DNA from: an uncultured Paraprevotella sp. | GTDB taxonomy: Bacteria > Bacteroidota > Bacteroidia > Bacteroidales > Bacteroidaceae | Reading direction: 5' to 3' | DNA: 51,252 bases | Assembly: GCA_944321975.1 (NCBI GenBank) | Contig: CALUNJ010000004.1 | Location: 1-51,252 of the forward strand | Shown: piece by piece, positions 32,177 through 41,259 of the stretch | Numbering within the stretch: position 1 is the stretch's first letter | Layout: every line of letters starts with the position of its first letter | Program-made: the position numbers and the translations under genes | Notes under the pieces: model-generated | The model's database searches: none | What the model saw: only the letters and a program-made list of their open reading frames with translations | What the model was told of the DNA's origin: nothing

Positions 32177-33431
32177 TCAACAGGTATTTGAGGTCATATA
32201 AGGCCTGCAGGCGTTGAATCTCATGCAAAGCCTTGGCCTGACGCGCTTGATTCTCCGCCGTCACTTCCCGCAACATCTCCGTCACAGTCAGCTCCCCCTC
32301 CGCCACTTTGGCTTCAGCGGCCCGCCGGATGTTTACACGCAGCTGTATCAGTTCGTCATCGCGCTTCATCAGCGTGTCCAGCCGTTCCACCGCACGGCGA
32401 CGCCCCATCGCTTCCATGCGGTTTTCCAATCGGAAGGCCGTTTCCTGCACATGAATATCCTGCCGTCCCGCATCCAGCAGCTGTTTGTCGTTTTTCCGGG
32501 TGTAAAGGCTCCCGATGTTCCAGCTTAGCCGCACTCCGGCCACATAATAAGGTTCGAACCCTCCCTTGAGCATATTCAAGCCTGGATCACCATATGCGCC
32601 TTGTGCAAAAAGACTCAAACGAGGCATCAGCCGGGAGTCCAAGGTTTTTTCCTGCACGTCCAAGTGCCTGCGTCGCGAGGCATAAAGCGACAATTCCGGA
32701 CGGCGGAGCTCCCCCGACGGCCTTTCCGCATCGGCCGGACGCGCAAGCCGTTCGCCGTCGGCATATTCCTGGCCTGTGAGCAGCCCCAAAGTCTCCAGAT
32801 AGGCCTTTCGGCTCACGCTCAATTCCGCTTCCGCCTGTCGGGCGTTCAATTGTTCCACACGCACGGCATCCAAATCCGCGCCGGTTGCCAGCCCCTGTTC
32901 CATACAGGCTTCCACTTGGGCGTGGTTCCGGGCCAGCTGTTCCTGCAACAACCCGTTTTGTACCAACTGCGCATCGAGCAACAGGATGCCAAAATAAAGT
33001 TGGTTCACCCGCTCTCGAAGCGCATAAAGATTCACCTCGAGCTGTTCCCGTTGCACATCAGCCTGCACGGAGGCTTCCTTCTTCCGTTGGCGGATAGCCC
33101 CGCCGTCCCATAACGTCTGATTCAATTCCACGACTGCCTGATACTGATCCTTGTCCAACCCGAATTCTATTCCAGGTATCGTAAAGGGCATCTTCGTCAC
33201 GTCTGATTGATAAGACACCTTCCCGGAAATGCCCAATTGGGGCAAATAACCTTTTGAGGCGTTGGCCAAAGCAAACTCTCTGCTACGCTCAATCAGGTCG
33301 AACTGTTTCACCAAGGGGTAGTTCTCCCTTGCCGCATGCCAACATGCTTCCAAGGTCAGCTGGGCAAACGCGGCCTGCGCGGCACAACATGCCGCGACCC
33401 ACACCGCCACTCTTCTTATGGTCTTTTTCAT
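32169..33431 (-). CDS. TolC family outer-membrane efflux protein
   Basis: A 420-residue exported protein (signal peptide ending in QAAFAQ). Two outer-membrane efflux repeats are visible: LTLEACWHAARENYPLVKQ at the N-terminus, a strand region with YQAVVELNQTLWDGGAIR, helical tunnel segments, and a second half with PYYVAGVRLSWNIGSLYTRKND followed by long helices to the C-terminus. It forms the outer-membrane duct of the adjacent ABC exporter. It overlaps tetR by 4 bases upstream and the adaptor gene downstream. Confidence 0.9.
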   Translation of the reverse strand: MKKTIRRVAVWVAACCAAQAAFAQLTLEACWHAARENYPLVKQFDLIERSREFALANASKGYLPQLGISGKVSYQSDVTKMPFTIPGIEFGLDKDQYQAVVELNQTLWDGGAIRQRKKEASVQADVQREQLEVNLYALRERVNQLYFGILLLDAQLVQNGLLQEQLARNHAQVEACMEQGLATGADLDAVRVEQLNARQAEAELSVSRKAYLETLGLLTGQEYADGERLARPADAERPSGELRRPELSLYASRRRHLDVQEKTLDSRLMPRLSLFAQGAYGDPGLNMLKGGFEPYYVAGVRLSWNIGSLYTRKNDKQLLDAGRQDIHVQETAFRLENRMEAMGRRRAVERLDTLMKRDDELIQLRVNIRRAAEAKVAEGELTVTEMLREVTAENQARQAKALHEIQRLQALYDLKYLLND

Positions 33432-34042
33432 TTTCTCAATCGGCTTAATACCACTTCTATGTTTTCCGCCCTTCGCTGGGCCACGAACTGCCGCACGTCC
33501 TCATCATCCATGCCAAAAGCCTCCTTGGCAATCGGCAAGCCCACAAATGTCATGACATTTAGCGAGGCGATAGAAAACATCAGGTCCGACGTGCGGAGCG
33601 AACGGATCTCCCCCCGCCTCGCAGCCGCTTCCAGTTGTTTTCCCACCTCGCTGATCGTGGCCTGCAAAGGGGCGACCAACAAAGGCAAATACACTTCCCT
33701 CCGCTCTTTATTCAGATGTATTTCACGCAAGATAAACATCGGCAAACAGGGATTGGCCGCCACAAAGTCAAAATGTGCGCCCGCCAATGCCGCCACCTGT
33801 TCCATAAAAGGACGCCCGCTGTCAAAGGTTGCCGCCAAAGATTCAGCCAAAAGCCTCACCTTCTCCCGGAAAATCCGCTCGAACAATTTTTCCTTCGTGC
33901 GGAAATAATAATGCAGCATGGCATGCGTCACGCCGGCCGCCCGGGCTATTTCCGTGGTTTTGGCCAACGCAAATCCCTTTTCCAGAAATTCGGCTTCTGC
34001 GGCTTCCAATATGGCTTGTTCCGTATGATCACCTCTCCCCAT
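33428..34042 (-). CDS. TetR/AcrR family transcriptional regulator of the efflux operon
   Basis: A 204-residue repressor-type protein. The helix-turn-helix (about 5-50) reads TEQAILEAAEAEFLEKGFALAKTTEIARAAGVTHAMLHYYFRTKE, the classical TetR pattern; the remaining helices form a ligand-binding domain with no recognisable ligand motif. The start MGRGDHTEQ (34042) was chosen because residues before it derive from an A/T-rich leader. It is first in the operon and overlaps tolC, so it probably represses its own operon. A 5-bp inverted repeat with 3-base spacer (ACAAC-TTC-GTTGT, 34043-34055) abuts the start and a looser TAAC/GTTA pair follows upstream; either could be part of its operator. Confidence 0.85.
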   Translation of the reverse strand: MGRGDHTEQAILEAAEAEFLEKGFALAKTTEIARAAGVTHAMLHYYFRTKEKLFERIFREKVRLLAESLAATFDSGRPFMEQVAALAGAHFDFVAANPCLPMFILREIHLNKERREVYLPLLVAPLQATISEVGKQLEAAARRGEIRSLRTSDLMFSIASLNVMTFVGLPIAKEAFGMDDEDVRQFVAQRRAENIEVVLSRLRK

Positions 34043-34105
34043 ACAACTTCGTTGTTTAACCGTATTGTTAGTTTTGACAAAGAAAAAAATTATTTTCAAG
34101 AAATC

Positions 34106-34113
34106 CAAATATA
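34106..34113 (-). promoter_or_regulatory. -7 box of the tetR-tolC-ABC operon
   Basis: Reads TATATTTG on the minus strand (TAnnTTTG). A leader of ~60 bases precedes the tetR ATG and holds the inverted repeats mentioned under that gene. Confidence 0.5.
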
Positions 34114-34222
34114 ATCCTCAAGCCGTATCGCCCTTTAATCTTTTTTATCAGAAAATCATCCTGACGGCCACGGAATCGGGAAAAACGGGCTAAAAATTTG
34201 AATAAAAAGCGGCATCCGGGTA

Positions 34223-34252
34223 TTGGAAAATCCAAAAGTTTCTTTAATTTCG
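34223..34252 (+). promoter_or_regulatory. Promoter of the structured leader and BIG2 protein gene
   Basis: TTG (34223-34225) and TAATTTCG (34245-34252; one mismatch to TAnnTTTG) are 19 bases apart. Transcription near 34258 would give a leader of about 350 bases, which contains the short ORF and the multi-stem structure. A second, weaker box TAACTTGA lies at 34392. Confidence 0.45.
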
Positions 34253-34302
34253 CAATATTAACCCACAAAAGGAAGGAGGGAAAAAACAAGAAAGAAACAA
34301 AA

Positions 34303-34413
34303 ATGCGCAGGGACGGTTACCCGAAGAAAGGGCATCCCCCACCGAGATTGGACCCAAAGTCGTCAAATCCGAAAAGCGCGTTTCCATCGCATAACTTGAA
34401 TACAGACATATAG
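34303..34413 (+). CDS. Short proline-rich leader ORF (36 codons), tentative
   Basis: Begins MRRDGYPKKGHPPPRLDPKS and has 36 residues with seven prolines including a PPP run, a motif that slows ribosomes. The stop TAG is immediately followed by the hairpin AGAGC/GCTCT and then the structured leader. A purine-rich stretch (GGAAGGAGGG) lies 22 bases before the ATG, rather far for a ribosome site. It could be a real regulatory uORF or a chance frame. Confidence 0.3.
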   Translation: MRRDGYPKKGHPPPRLDPKSSNPKSAFPSHNLNTDI

Positions 34414-34571
34414 AGAGCTTTTAGCTCTTGTTCTCTCTCATGTGAATACCGCCAATTTTCGCTACACGAGAACAAGTGAGCCGGAAGTTCACGCCACAGG
34501 GCGTGAACTATTTCGTTGCTTGCCGTGTAGAAGGTCACTTGGCGGTAACCCACATGAGAGGCAAGTAACGA
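34414..34571 (+). promoter_or_regulatory. Elaborate structured leader RNA or DNA element with alternative stems
   Basis: Complementary segments: AGAGC/GCTCT hairpin (34414-34428); CTTGTTCTC (34427-34435) with GAGAACAAG (34468-34476); CTCTCATGTG (34435-34444) with CACATGAGAG (34551-34560); TACCGCCAA (34447-34455) with TTGGCGGTA (34539-34547); CTACACG (34462-34468) with CGTGTAG (34524-34530); GTTCACGCC-ACAG-GGCGTGAAC (34487-34508); TCGTTGCTTGCC (34513-34524) with GGCAAGTAACGA (34560-34571, one G-U); also CAAGTGA (34473-34479) with TCACTTG (34535-34541). One long hairpin or two side hairpins with kissing loops are possible; some helices conflict. It ends 36 bases before the ATG of the BIG2 protein. 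Whether it acts as RNA or as DNA is not known. Confidence 0.6.
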
Positions 34572-34606
34572 GAATGGTTGACGCCTTTTTCATAAAGCCA
34601 AATGAT

Positions 34607-37600
34607 ATGAACTTTCAGATTAGAAAAACATGTAAGATATTGTTTATCCTCGGAACACTACTTTGTATTCCGACAATGGCACATGCCATATATAACATCG
34701 TAGAAAAAACCATATATACGACTGTTGGAAGTACATTCATAATAAGCCCGTGGGGTGACGGAAAAGACAAAGCACCTGGTTCCATTTGTGCTTCCACGAA
34801 TGTATATGAGGTAAGTGATTATTCTGCTATTAGTAGCAACGTGTTCAGGAAAATAACCACACGCTATCCGAGTTTTAACAACCAATATGAAGATGGATAT
34901 TATTGCACATATAAAGCAGAAGCATTAAAAGCTGGAACCCATATCATTTATACCAACTTCTCCAGTTATAAGAAAGAAGGTAAAACTCTCACTAATTATA
35001 CTATACAAGTAAATTACCACGTCGTTGTCACCGAAAAGCCGGAAGTAACCTCTATCAGCATTCCCGGCAACCTCACTTTGACGCTTGGAAACAGCTACAC
35101 TTTTTCACCCGTCATCCTTGAAGAAGGAGCCAGCACCACATTGTCGTGGAGCAGCAACAACCCCTCCTGTGTGTCCGTAACCAGCGGGGGCGGGATCAAG
35201 GCATTGTCGGTGGGTTCCGCCGTCATCAAATGCACGGCGAGCAACGGCGTTTCCGCCCAATGCGTCGTGACGGTGAATCCGGTTTTCGCCACCGGAATCT
35301 CTTTGACCCCCCGCGAACTCACCCTGGAAAAGGGGGACAAGCAAGTGCTGACGGCCACGGTTACTCCCGCCAACGCCACCATCAGGCAAGTGGCATGGAA
35401 AAGTTCCGATTCCAACGTGGCTTTAGTGGGCACGGACGGAACAGTCATGGGCGTCGGAGTCGGCCAAGCCATGGTCACGGCAACGACCACAGACGGAAGC
35501 AACCTTTCGGCCACATGCATGATAGAAGTGAAACCCGTAAACGTTCCGGCCACATCCATCAAGCTAAGCCAAACGGAACTTTCGCTCACGAGCGGAGACA
35601 CGCGGCAACTTTTGGCCACGGTATACCCCTCGGACGTGACAAACGGAAGTGTGGCATGGAGCGCCAGCAACGACTGCGTTTCCGTGGATGAATACGGGAA
35701 CCTCACGGCACGGAAAGCCGGCACGGCAGTCGTCACGGCCACCACGATGGACGGCACGAACCTGTCGGCCTCATGCCACGTGACCGTCAGCGAAAAGGAC
35801 GTGTCGGCCTTCGACAACATTGTCTACTTCGAACCGCACACCGTGGTGGCCGGACAGCGCGCCACCCTACCGCTCCTGATGAACAACCAGGCCGACATCA
35901 CCGCCATACAGTTCGACCTCACACTGCCCCAAGGCGTTGAAATCGCGAAGAAAGCAGACGGCCAAACCTATGATGTCACCTTCAACGAAGCAGGACGCAC
36001 GGATGAATCCAGCCACAGCATCAGTTGCGCATTGCAAGACAACGGCTCTGTCAGGGTGCTGTGCTATTCCACCGCCCTCGCCGTGTTCGACGGGAACCAA
36101 GGCGCAATCCTCGACCTCGCTTTGGATGTGGCGGACCATGCGGAAACCGGAACACACCGCATTTCCATAGACAATATCGTCCTCACGGACAAGAACGAGA
36201 ACAAATACGCGTTGGCACACTACTCGTCCGTGCTGAAAGTGGTGACCACCACTCCCGGAGATCCCAATGCCGACGGAGTCACAGATGTGGCCGACATCGT
36301 GGCCATAGCCCATTACATCTTGGGAAGCCCCACGGACACGTTCGTGCAGGAAGCGGCCGACTTGAACGGGGATGGCGCCATCGACGTGGCCGACATCGTG
36401 GCCGTAGCCCACAAGATACTGGGCAGCACCACCCGTCGCCTGATGAAAAGGAGCGCAATGACGCAGGAAACGGCCGCCCCGAATTTCGAAATCACGCCCT
36501 TTGCCATGCAGCCCGGAGAAAAATCGAACACGGTCACCCTCGACCTGTACAATCCGGGAAGGGAAATCACGGCTTTCCAGCTTGACCTCGAACTGCCGGA
36601 AGGACTGTCCGTAGACTTAAACCGGCGCGGGACCGCATACAACCTGACCTTCAACACCGATGCGAACCGCACGGATGCCAGCTACCACACCCTGAGTTCC
36701 GCACTCCTGGACAACGGGGACATCCGCATCTTGTGTTATTCCACCGCACTCGAAATCTTTTGGGGAGAAGAAGGGGCGCTGGTCAACATCCCGCTCACCG
36801 CTGACGAAGACATGGCTCCGGGAATCTATGAATTCGGCTTAAAGAACATCGTGCTGACCCAAACCGATGAAACCAAAATCACACCGTGTGACTATCGGGG
36901 AACCATCGTCATCGGAAACGGGGGCCGGATCGGAGCCGTCAAGCTGCACGGCACCTACCGGGAAAGCACGCTCAAGGCATTCTCCGAGGCTTTCGCGTCG
37001 AACGAGCGCATCACCAGCATCGACCTGACCGAAGCCACGGTCCAAAACGAAACGAAAGAGCGGCTCACCACCGGAAATGCCAACACGCTGCTATACACCA
37101 AGGAAGGACAACCGCTGGGGAACAGCCAGAATGTAGTCACGGGCGATTTCTGCGAACACCTGGTACTGGCAGACCTCCTGCCTTTCCACGCCCCGAAATC
37201 GTTTGTGGCGGGCGAGGCGAGCTACAACCGCGAGGTCCCGGAGGCCGGATGGTACTCCGTGTGCCTGCCGTTTGCCCCGACACTGGACGCAGGACTGATT
37301 CTGGAGAAATTCACAGGAGCGGACCTGGAGGCAAGGACCGTGAGCTTCGACAGGGAAACCGACCCGCAAAGCTACAAGCCATACATCCTCAAGGCCAACG
37401 GGAAGGACATTTCACTATATGCCTCAAACGTCGAAATAGCCGCCACGCCCGACCTCATCAGCGACGGGATATTCATCGGGACGCTCAAGGGAATCCAGGC
37501 TCCGGAAATAGACGGTTTCTACGCGCTAAGCCCTGACGGCACCGGATTTTCCATAGCCTCAGAAACGGCTTATGCCCCGGCATTCCGCGCCGTGATAAAC

Positions 37601-37777
37601 GCCCAGGGGCACATCCGGCTGTCGATTATCCACCATGGGCAGGCCACCGGCATCGCCCCCGCAACGGTTTCCGGCAATGCCGAAGAAGGAGCCATCTACA
37701 ACCTGCAAGGCATCCAGATGGAAAAACCCGGAAAAGGCATCTTCATCCGGAACGGGAAAAAATTCATTCAAAAATAA
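34607..37777 (+). CDS. Large surface protein with BIG2, cohesin-like and dockerin domains
   Basis: A 1056-residue exported protein (signal peptide ending in AHA, residue 27). After a unique N-terminal ~145 residues come three BIG2 Ig-like domains (~146-225, 226-310, 313-396). Then a cohesin-like domain (~402-548), a dockerin-like pair of calcium loops (DPNADGVTDVADIVAIAHYIL and DLNGDGAIDVADIVAVAHKIL, 552-606), and a second copy of the cohesin-like domain (~627-775) clearly duplicated from the first. The end (IYNLQGIQMEKPGKGIFIRNGKKFI) is the C-terminal tail common in secreted Bacteroidales proteins and may be a T9SS-type sorting signal; the T9SS plug gene at 2.8 kb agrees. The start 34607 is set by the signal peptide; the frame runs open upstream through the structured leader. 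The 5' part of the gene is visibly A/T-richer than the rest. Confidence 0.8.
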   Translation: MNFQIRKTCKILFILGTLLCIPTMAHAIYNIVEKTIYTTVGSTFIISPWGDGKDKAPGSICASTNVYEVSDYSAISSNVFRKITTRYPSFNNQYEDGYYCTYKAEALKAGTHIIYTNFSSYKKEGKTLTNYTIQVNYHVVVTEKPEVTSISIPGNLTLTLGNSYTFSPVILEEGASTTLSWSSNNPSCVSVTSGGGIKALSVGSAVIKCTASNGVSAQCVVTVNPVFATGISLTPRELTLEKGDKQVLTATVTPANATIRQVAWKSSDSNVALVGTDGTVMGVGVGQAMVTATTTDGSNLSATCMIEVKPVNVPATSIKLSQTELSLTSGDTRQLLATVYPSDVTNGSVAWSASNDCVSVDEYGNLTARKAGTAVVTATTMDGTNLSASCHVTVSEKDVSAFDNIVYFEPHTVVAGQRATLPLLMNNQADITAIQFDLTLPQGVEIAKKADGQTYDVTFNEAGRTDESSHSISCALQDNGSVRVLCYSTALAVFDGNQGAILDLALDVADHAETGTHRISIDNIVLTDKNENKYALAHYSSVLKVVTTTPGDPNADGVTDVADIVAIAHYILGSPTDTFVQEAADLNGDGAIDVADIVAVAHKILGSTTRRLMKRSAMTQETAAPNFEITPFAMQPGEKSNTVTLDLYNPGREITAFQLDLELPEGLSVDLNRRGTAYNLTFNTDANRTDASYHTLSSALLDNGDIRILCYSTALEIFWGEEGALVNIPLTADEDMAPGIYEFGLKNIVLTQTDETKITPCDYRGTIVIGNGGRIGAVKLHGTYRESTLKAFSEAFASNERITSIDLTEATVQNETKERLTTGNANTLLYTKEGQPLGNSQNVVTGDFCEHLVLADLLPFHAPKSFVAGEASYNREVPEAGWYSVCLPFAPTLDAGLILEKFTGADLEARTVSFDRETDPQSYKPYILKANGKDISLYASNVEIAATPDLISDGIFIGTLKGIQAPEIDGFYALSPDGTGFSIASETAYAPAFRAVINAQGHIRLSIIHHGQATGIAPATVSGNAEEGAIYNLQGIQMEKPGKGIFIRNGKKFIQK

Positions 37778-37798
37778 AATATAAATGTACGAGAAAAG

Positions 37799-37963
37799 AT
37801 GAAAAGGAAGTATGTGAACCCGCAGACCCTGACCCGGGAAGTGGAAATGAAAAGTTTTTTGGCAAGTTCTTTCGATGTGGGCGAAGACCATCCCATCACC
37901 GGCCCGGTCGGCGCTCCTCCCAGACGCTACACCATCTGGGGCGACGGGACAGCCCCTGACTGA
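37799..37963 (+). CDS. Short peptide of 54 residues after the BIG2 protein
   Basis: Begins MKRKYVNPQTLTREVEMKSF, continues LASSFDVGEDHPITGPVGAP and ends RRYTIWGDGTAPD. Short Bacteroidales peptides with an N-terminal MKKxYxxP...E....LA.SF pattern and a variable Gly/Pro/Asp-rich tail are common, usually beside surface or secreted protein genes. It starts 21 bases after the BIG2 gene stop and lacks a signal peptide. Function unknown; a precursor or chaperone-like role is speculation. Terminator hairpins follow directly. Confidence 0.55.
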   Translation: MKRKYVNPQTLTREVEMKSFLASSFDVGEDHPITGPVGAPPRRYTIWGDGTAPD

Positions 37964-37967
37964 ACAA

Positions 37968-38039
37968 GGAGGGGATCCACCCCTCCCCCCCCATCCATGA
38001 CTTGCGGCCACGCCCCCTCACGGGGATGCGTGGCCGCAA
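37968..38039. terminator. Two terminator hairpins between convergent genes
   Basis: GGAGGGG (37968-37974) pairs with CCCCTCC (37980-37986), and TTGCGGCCACGC (38002-38013) pairs perfectly with GCGTGGCCGCAA (38028-38039), followed by CATTTTG. They separate the short peptide gene from proS, which ends at 38076 on the other strand. Confidence 0.65.
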
Positions 38040-38075
38040 CATTTTGACCCGGCTGACAGCCGAAAGGCTTCGGGC

Positions 38076-39557
38076 TTAATAGGAGCGGGCAATCAGCACG
38101 CGGCACTTGGCCGGCTTCCCGCTCACCATGTCCGTGCCCGGAGTCTGTTCGAATTCGAAAGGCACGCAGCGGATCGTGGCCTGCGTGTCTTCTTTGATCT
38201 TGGCCTCCGTTTCCGGCGTGCCGTCCCAATGGCAGAGGAAGAAGCCGCCGTCTTTCACGCGCTCCTTGAACTCCTCGTAATGCTCGCATTCGTAGATATG
38301 CGCGTCGCGATAGGCCTTGGCCTTGGCATAAATGTTATGCTGCATGTCGTCCAACACGTCCTTCACGTAGGCTTCCACGCCATCGAGCGTGCGGGTTTCC
38401 TTCTCCAGGGTGTCGCGGCGCATGAGCTCCACGGTGTTGTTTTCCAAGTCGCGCGCGCCCAACACCAGCCGCACGGGCACTCCCTTCAGTTCATAGTCGG
38501 CAAACTTGAAGCCGGGCCGCTTGTTGTCGGCATTGTCATACTTCACGGAGATGCCCAGCTCGCGCAGGCGGGCCACGATGCCGGCCACTTTCCCGTCGAT
38601 GGCTTTCAGTTGCTCCGCGTTCTTATAGATCGGCACAATGACCACCTGGATCGGCGCCAGACGCGGCGGGAGCACCAGCCCGTTGTCGTCGGAATGGGTC
38701 ATGATGAGCGCCCCCATCAGTCGGGTGGACACGCCCCACGACGTGGCCCAGGCATATTCCAGTTTGTTCTCCTTGTTGATGAACTGCACGTCGAATGCCT
38801 TTCCGAAGTTCTGCCCCAGGAAATGCGACGTGCCGCTCTGGAGCGCCTTCCCGTCCTGCATCATGGCCTCGATGGTGTAAGTGTCCAGCGCGCCGGCAAA
38901 ACGCTCCGTCTCGCTCTTCACGCCCTGAACGACGGGCACGGCCATGTATTGTTCGGCAAAGTCGGCATACACTTTCAGCATCATCTTGGCACGCTCCTCG
39001 GCCTCTTCGCGCGTGGCATGGGCCGTGTGGCCTTCCTGCCACAGGAATTCGGAAGTGCGGAGGAAAAGGCGGGTGCGCATCTCCCAGCGCATCACGTTAC
39101 ACCATTGGTTGCACAACAAGGGCAGGTCGCGATAGCTGTGGATCCAATTCTTGTAGGTGTTCCATATGATGGTCTCCGACGTCGGACGGATGATCAGTTC
39201 TTCTTCGAGCCTGGCCGCCGGATCAACCACCACCCCGGTCTTGTCCTCGTTCGTCTTCAGCCGGTAATGGGTCACCACGGCGCACTCCTTGGCAAAGCCT
39301 TCCACGTGTTCGGCCTCCTTGCTCAGGAACGACTTGGGGATCAAGAGGGGGAAATAGGCATTCTGCACGCCCGTTTCCTTAAACTTGTCGTCGAGCACCC
39401 GCTGCATCTTCTCCCATATCGCGTAGCCATACGGCTTGATCACCATGCATCCTCTCACGTCGGCCTGCTCTGCCAAGTCGGCTTTCACGACCAGTTCATT
39501 ATACCATTGCGAATAGTTCTCGCTCCGCTTGGTCAAATCTTTAAGTTCTTTAGCCAT
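38076..39557 (-). CDS. proS: Proline--tRNA ligase (short eukaryote/archaea-like type)
   Basis: A 493-residue class II synthetase charging tRNA-Pro. Motif 2 region [26 protein letters not shown] and the C-terminal anticodon domain ([52 protein letters not shown]) followed by the extra zinc-type extension ([28 protein letters not shown]) mark the 'archaeal-type' ProRS found in Bacteroidota, without the bacterial editing insertion. Start MAKELKD (39557) follows a -7 box. The tRNA-Pro at 8.9 kb is its substrate. Monocistronic as far as can be seen. Confidence 0.95.
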   Translation of the reverse strand: MAKELKDLTKRSENYSQWYNELVVKADLAEQADVRGCMVIKPYGYAIWEKMQRVLDDKFKETGVQNAYFPLLIPKSFLSKEAEHVEGFAKECAVVTHYRLKTNEDKTGVVVDPAARLEEELIIRPTSETIIWNTYKNWIHSYRDLPLLCNQWCNVMRWEMRTRLFLRTSEFLWQEGHTAHATREEAEERAKMMLKVYADFAEQYMAVPVVQGVKSETERFAGALDTYTIEAMMQDGKALQSGTSHFLGQNFGKAFDVQFINKENKLEYAWATSWGVSTRLMGALIMTHSDDNGLVLPPRLAPIQVVIVPIYKNAEQLKAIDGKVAGIVARLRELGISVKYDNADNKRPGFKFADYELKGVPVRLVLGARDLENNTVELMRRDTLEKETRTLDGVEAYVKDVLDDMQHNIYAKAKAYRDAHIYECEHYEEFKERVKDGGFFLCHWDGTPETEAKIKEDTQATIRCVPFEFEQTPGTDMVSGKPAKCRVLIARSY

Positions 39558-39581
39558 AATCCAATATCCATAAATCGGATG

Positions 39582-39589
39582 CAAAATTA
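39582..39589 (-). promoter_or_regulatory. -7 box of proS
   Basis: Reads TAATTTTG on the minus strand (TAnnTTTG), about 25 bases before the ATG; divergent from the OmpA gene promoter. Confidence 0.6.
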
Positions 39590-39632
39590 GCAAAAAGTTT
39601 CCTTTTTATTCGGCAGTTCCACGGAATTTATC

Positions 39633-39640
39633 TAATTTTG
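39633..39640 (+). promoter_or_regulatory. -7 box of the OmpA-like lipoprotein gene
   Basis: TAATTTTG matches TAnnTTTG; transcription near 39645 gives a leader of about 30 bases to the ATG at 39676. Confidence 0.6.
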
Positions 39641-39675
39641 TCCATGATTTTAAAGCTATAATATAAAATATAACT

Positions 39676-40404
39676 ATGAAAGGATTAAAGTTTTATGCGC
39701 TCGCACTGAGCGCAGGTATGCTGATGAGCGGTTGCGGCGGTATGAACAATACGGGCAAAGGTTCCCTGATCGGGGCCGGAAGCGGAACCGCGTTGGGTGC
39801 TGTGGTCGGCACATTGGTGGCCGGCAATAAAGGCAAGGGCGCAGCCATCGGCGCAGCCGTGGGCGCAGCCGTGGGCACCGGCGTGGGAGCCATCATCGGC
39901 AACCGCATGGACAAGGCCAAGGCCGCCGCACAACAGGTAGAGAACGCACAAGTGGAGACCGTGACCGACGTGAACGGGCTGCAGGCCGTGAAAGTCACCT
40001 TCGATTCCGGCATCTTGTTCAACACCAGCAGTTCGGCCCTGAGCAGCAATGCCACGGCATCCCTGGCCAAGTTTGCCAGCACGGTGCTGAACCCGAACAA
40101 AGACATGAACGTAGACATCAAGGGATACACCGACAACACGGGATGGAAGAACAGCACAGCCGCAGAAAGCGTGCAGAAAAACATCAACCTCTCGCTCGAA
40201 CGCGCCAACTCCGTGGCCAACTACTTGAAACAATGTGGCGTGGCCAGCACACAGATCGCATCGGTCGAAGGACTGGGAGAAGCCAACCCCGTGGCTGACA
40301 ACAGCACGGAAGCCGGCCGCGAACAGAACCGCCGCGTGGAAGTCTACCTGACCGCCAGCAAGGCCATGATCGAAGCCGCCCAGGCACAAGCCGGCACGAA
40401 CTGA
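39676..40404 (+). CDS. OmpA family lipoprotein with glycine zipper
   Basis: A 242-residue lipoprotein (lipobox LMSGC, Cys20). Residues ~28-75 are a glycine-zipper-like hydrophobic stretch ([36 protein letters not shown]). The OmpA C-terminal peptidoglycan-binding domain fills residues ~105-232: [65 protein letters not shown]. It ties outer membrane and peptidoglycan together, as YiaD-type proteins do. Seven bases separate it from mtgA, so both envelope genes are probably one transcript. Confidence 0.9.
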   Translation: MKGLKFYALALSAGMLMSGCGGMNNTGKGSLIGAGSGTALGAVVGTLVAGNKGKGAAIGAAVGAAVGTGVGAIIGNRMDKAKAAAQQVENAQVETVTDVNGLQAVKVTFDSGILFNTSSSALSSNATASLAKFASTVLNPNKDMNVDIKGYTDNTGWKNSTAAESVQKNINLSLERANSVANYLKQCGVASTQIASVEGLGEANPVADNSTEAGREQNRRVEVYLTASKAMIEAAQAQAGTN

Positions 40405-40411
40405 CCCGCGG

Positions 40412-41086
40412 ATGAAGAAAGTGCAGAAATTTTTGCAATGGATTGTGCTCCTGTTTTTCGGGAGTACAATCTTTTTTGTAGTCCTCTACCGGTTTGTCCC
40501 CGTGCCGCTCACCCCGCTCATGATCATCCGTTGCGCGCAACAGGTGAGCCGGGGGGAGGAAATCCGGCTGAAACACCATTGGGTGCCGCTCGAGGAAATG
40601 TCGAAATACCTGCCCGTGGCGGTCATGGCCTCCGAGGACCAGCGCTTCCTGCAACACAGAGGCTTCGACATGATTGAAATCCAAAACGCCGTGGAAGAAC
40701 GGCGGGCCGGCAAACGGCAACGCGGAGGCAGCACCATCAGCCAACAGACGGCCAAAAACGTGTTCCTGTGGCCCAAGTCGTCATGGGTGAGGAAAGGCTT
40801 CGAGGCTTATTTCACCGTCTTGATCGAACTTTGCTGGAGCAAGGAACGCATCATGGAAGTCTACCTGAACTCCATCGAGATGGGCGACGGGATTTATGGG
40901 GCGGAGGCCGTGGCCCAGCAACACTTCAGCCGTCCGGCCAAAAACCTGTCACGCGCCAACTGTGCCCTGATTGCCGCCACACTGCCCAATCCGTTAAGAT
41001 ACAGTTCGAAAAATCCCTCGCGCTACATGCTGAAACGCCAAACCGCCATCATGCGGCAAATGAAACACATCGACTTGCTCCAATAG
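40412..41086 (+). CDS. mtgA: Monofunctional peptidoglycan glycosyltransferase
   Basis: A 224-residue GT51 enzyme that polymerises lipid II into glycan strands. One N-terminal membrane helix ([20 protein letters not shown], about 10-29) precedes the catalytic domain: [18 protein letters not shown] with the catalytic Glu, [16 protein letters not shown], and [30 protein letters not shown]. No transpeptidase domain follows, so it is the monofunctional type. It starts 7 bases after the OmpA-like gene. Confidence 0.92.
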   Translation: MKKVQKFLQWIVLLFFGSTIFFVVLYRFVPVPLTPLMIIRCAQQVSRGEEIRLKHHWVPLEEMSKYLPVAVMASEDQRFLQHRGFDMIEIQNAVEERRAGKRQRGGSTISQQTAKNVFLWPKSSWVRKGFEAYFTVLIELCWSKERIMEVYLNSIEMGDGIYGAEAVAQQHFSRPAKNLSRANCALIAATLPNPLRYSSKNPSRYMLKRQTAIMRQMKHIDLLQ

Positions 41087-41259
41087 CCCCCCGGAATTTG
41101 CACACAGAGGAAAAGGAAAACGGCTGATTTGTAAAAAAAATTCCCCTCCAAAAGAATGCCTCCAGAACGCCAAACGCAGGCGGGGCACCGCCGGGAAAGT
41201 GGCGGGCCACGTCTCCCACAGGAAAACACAACATCCTCACAGCCAGAAAGATGCACAAT

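Noticed and set aside
34414-34571. Integron attC or transposon end
   Set aside because: No RYYYAAC/GTTRRRY core sites, integrase, transposase or target duplication is seen; kept only as an unexplained structure.
38229-39590. Open frame of 453 codons on the plus strand
   Set aside because: Antisense shadow of proS.
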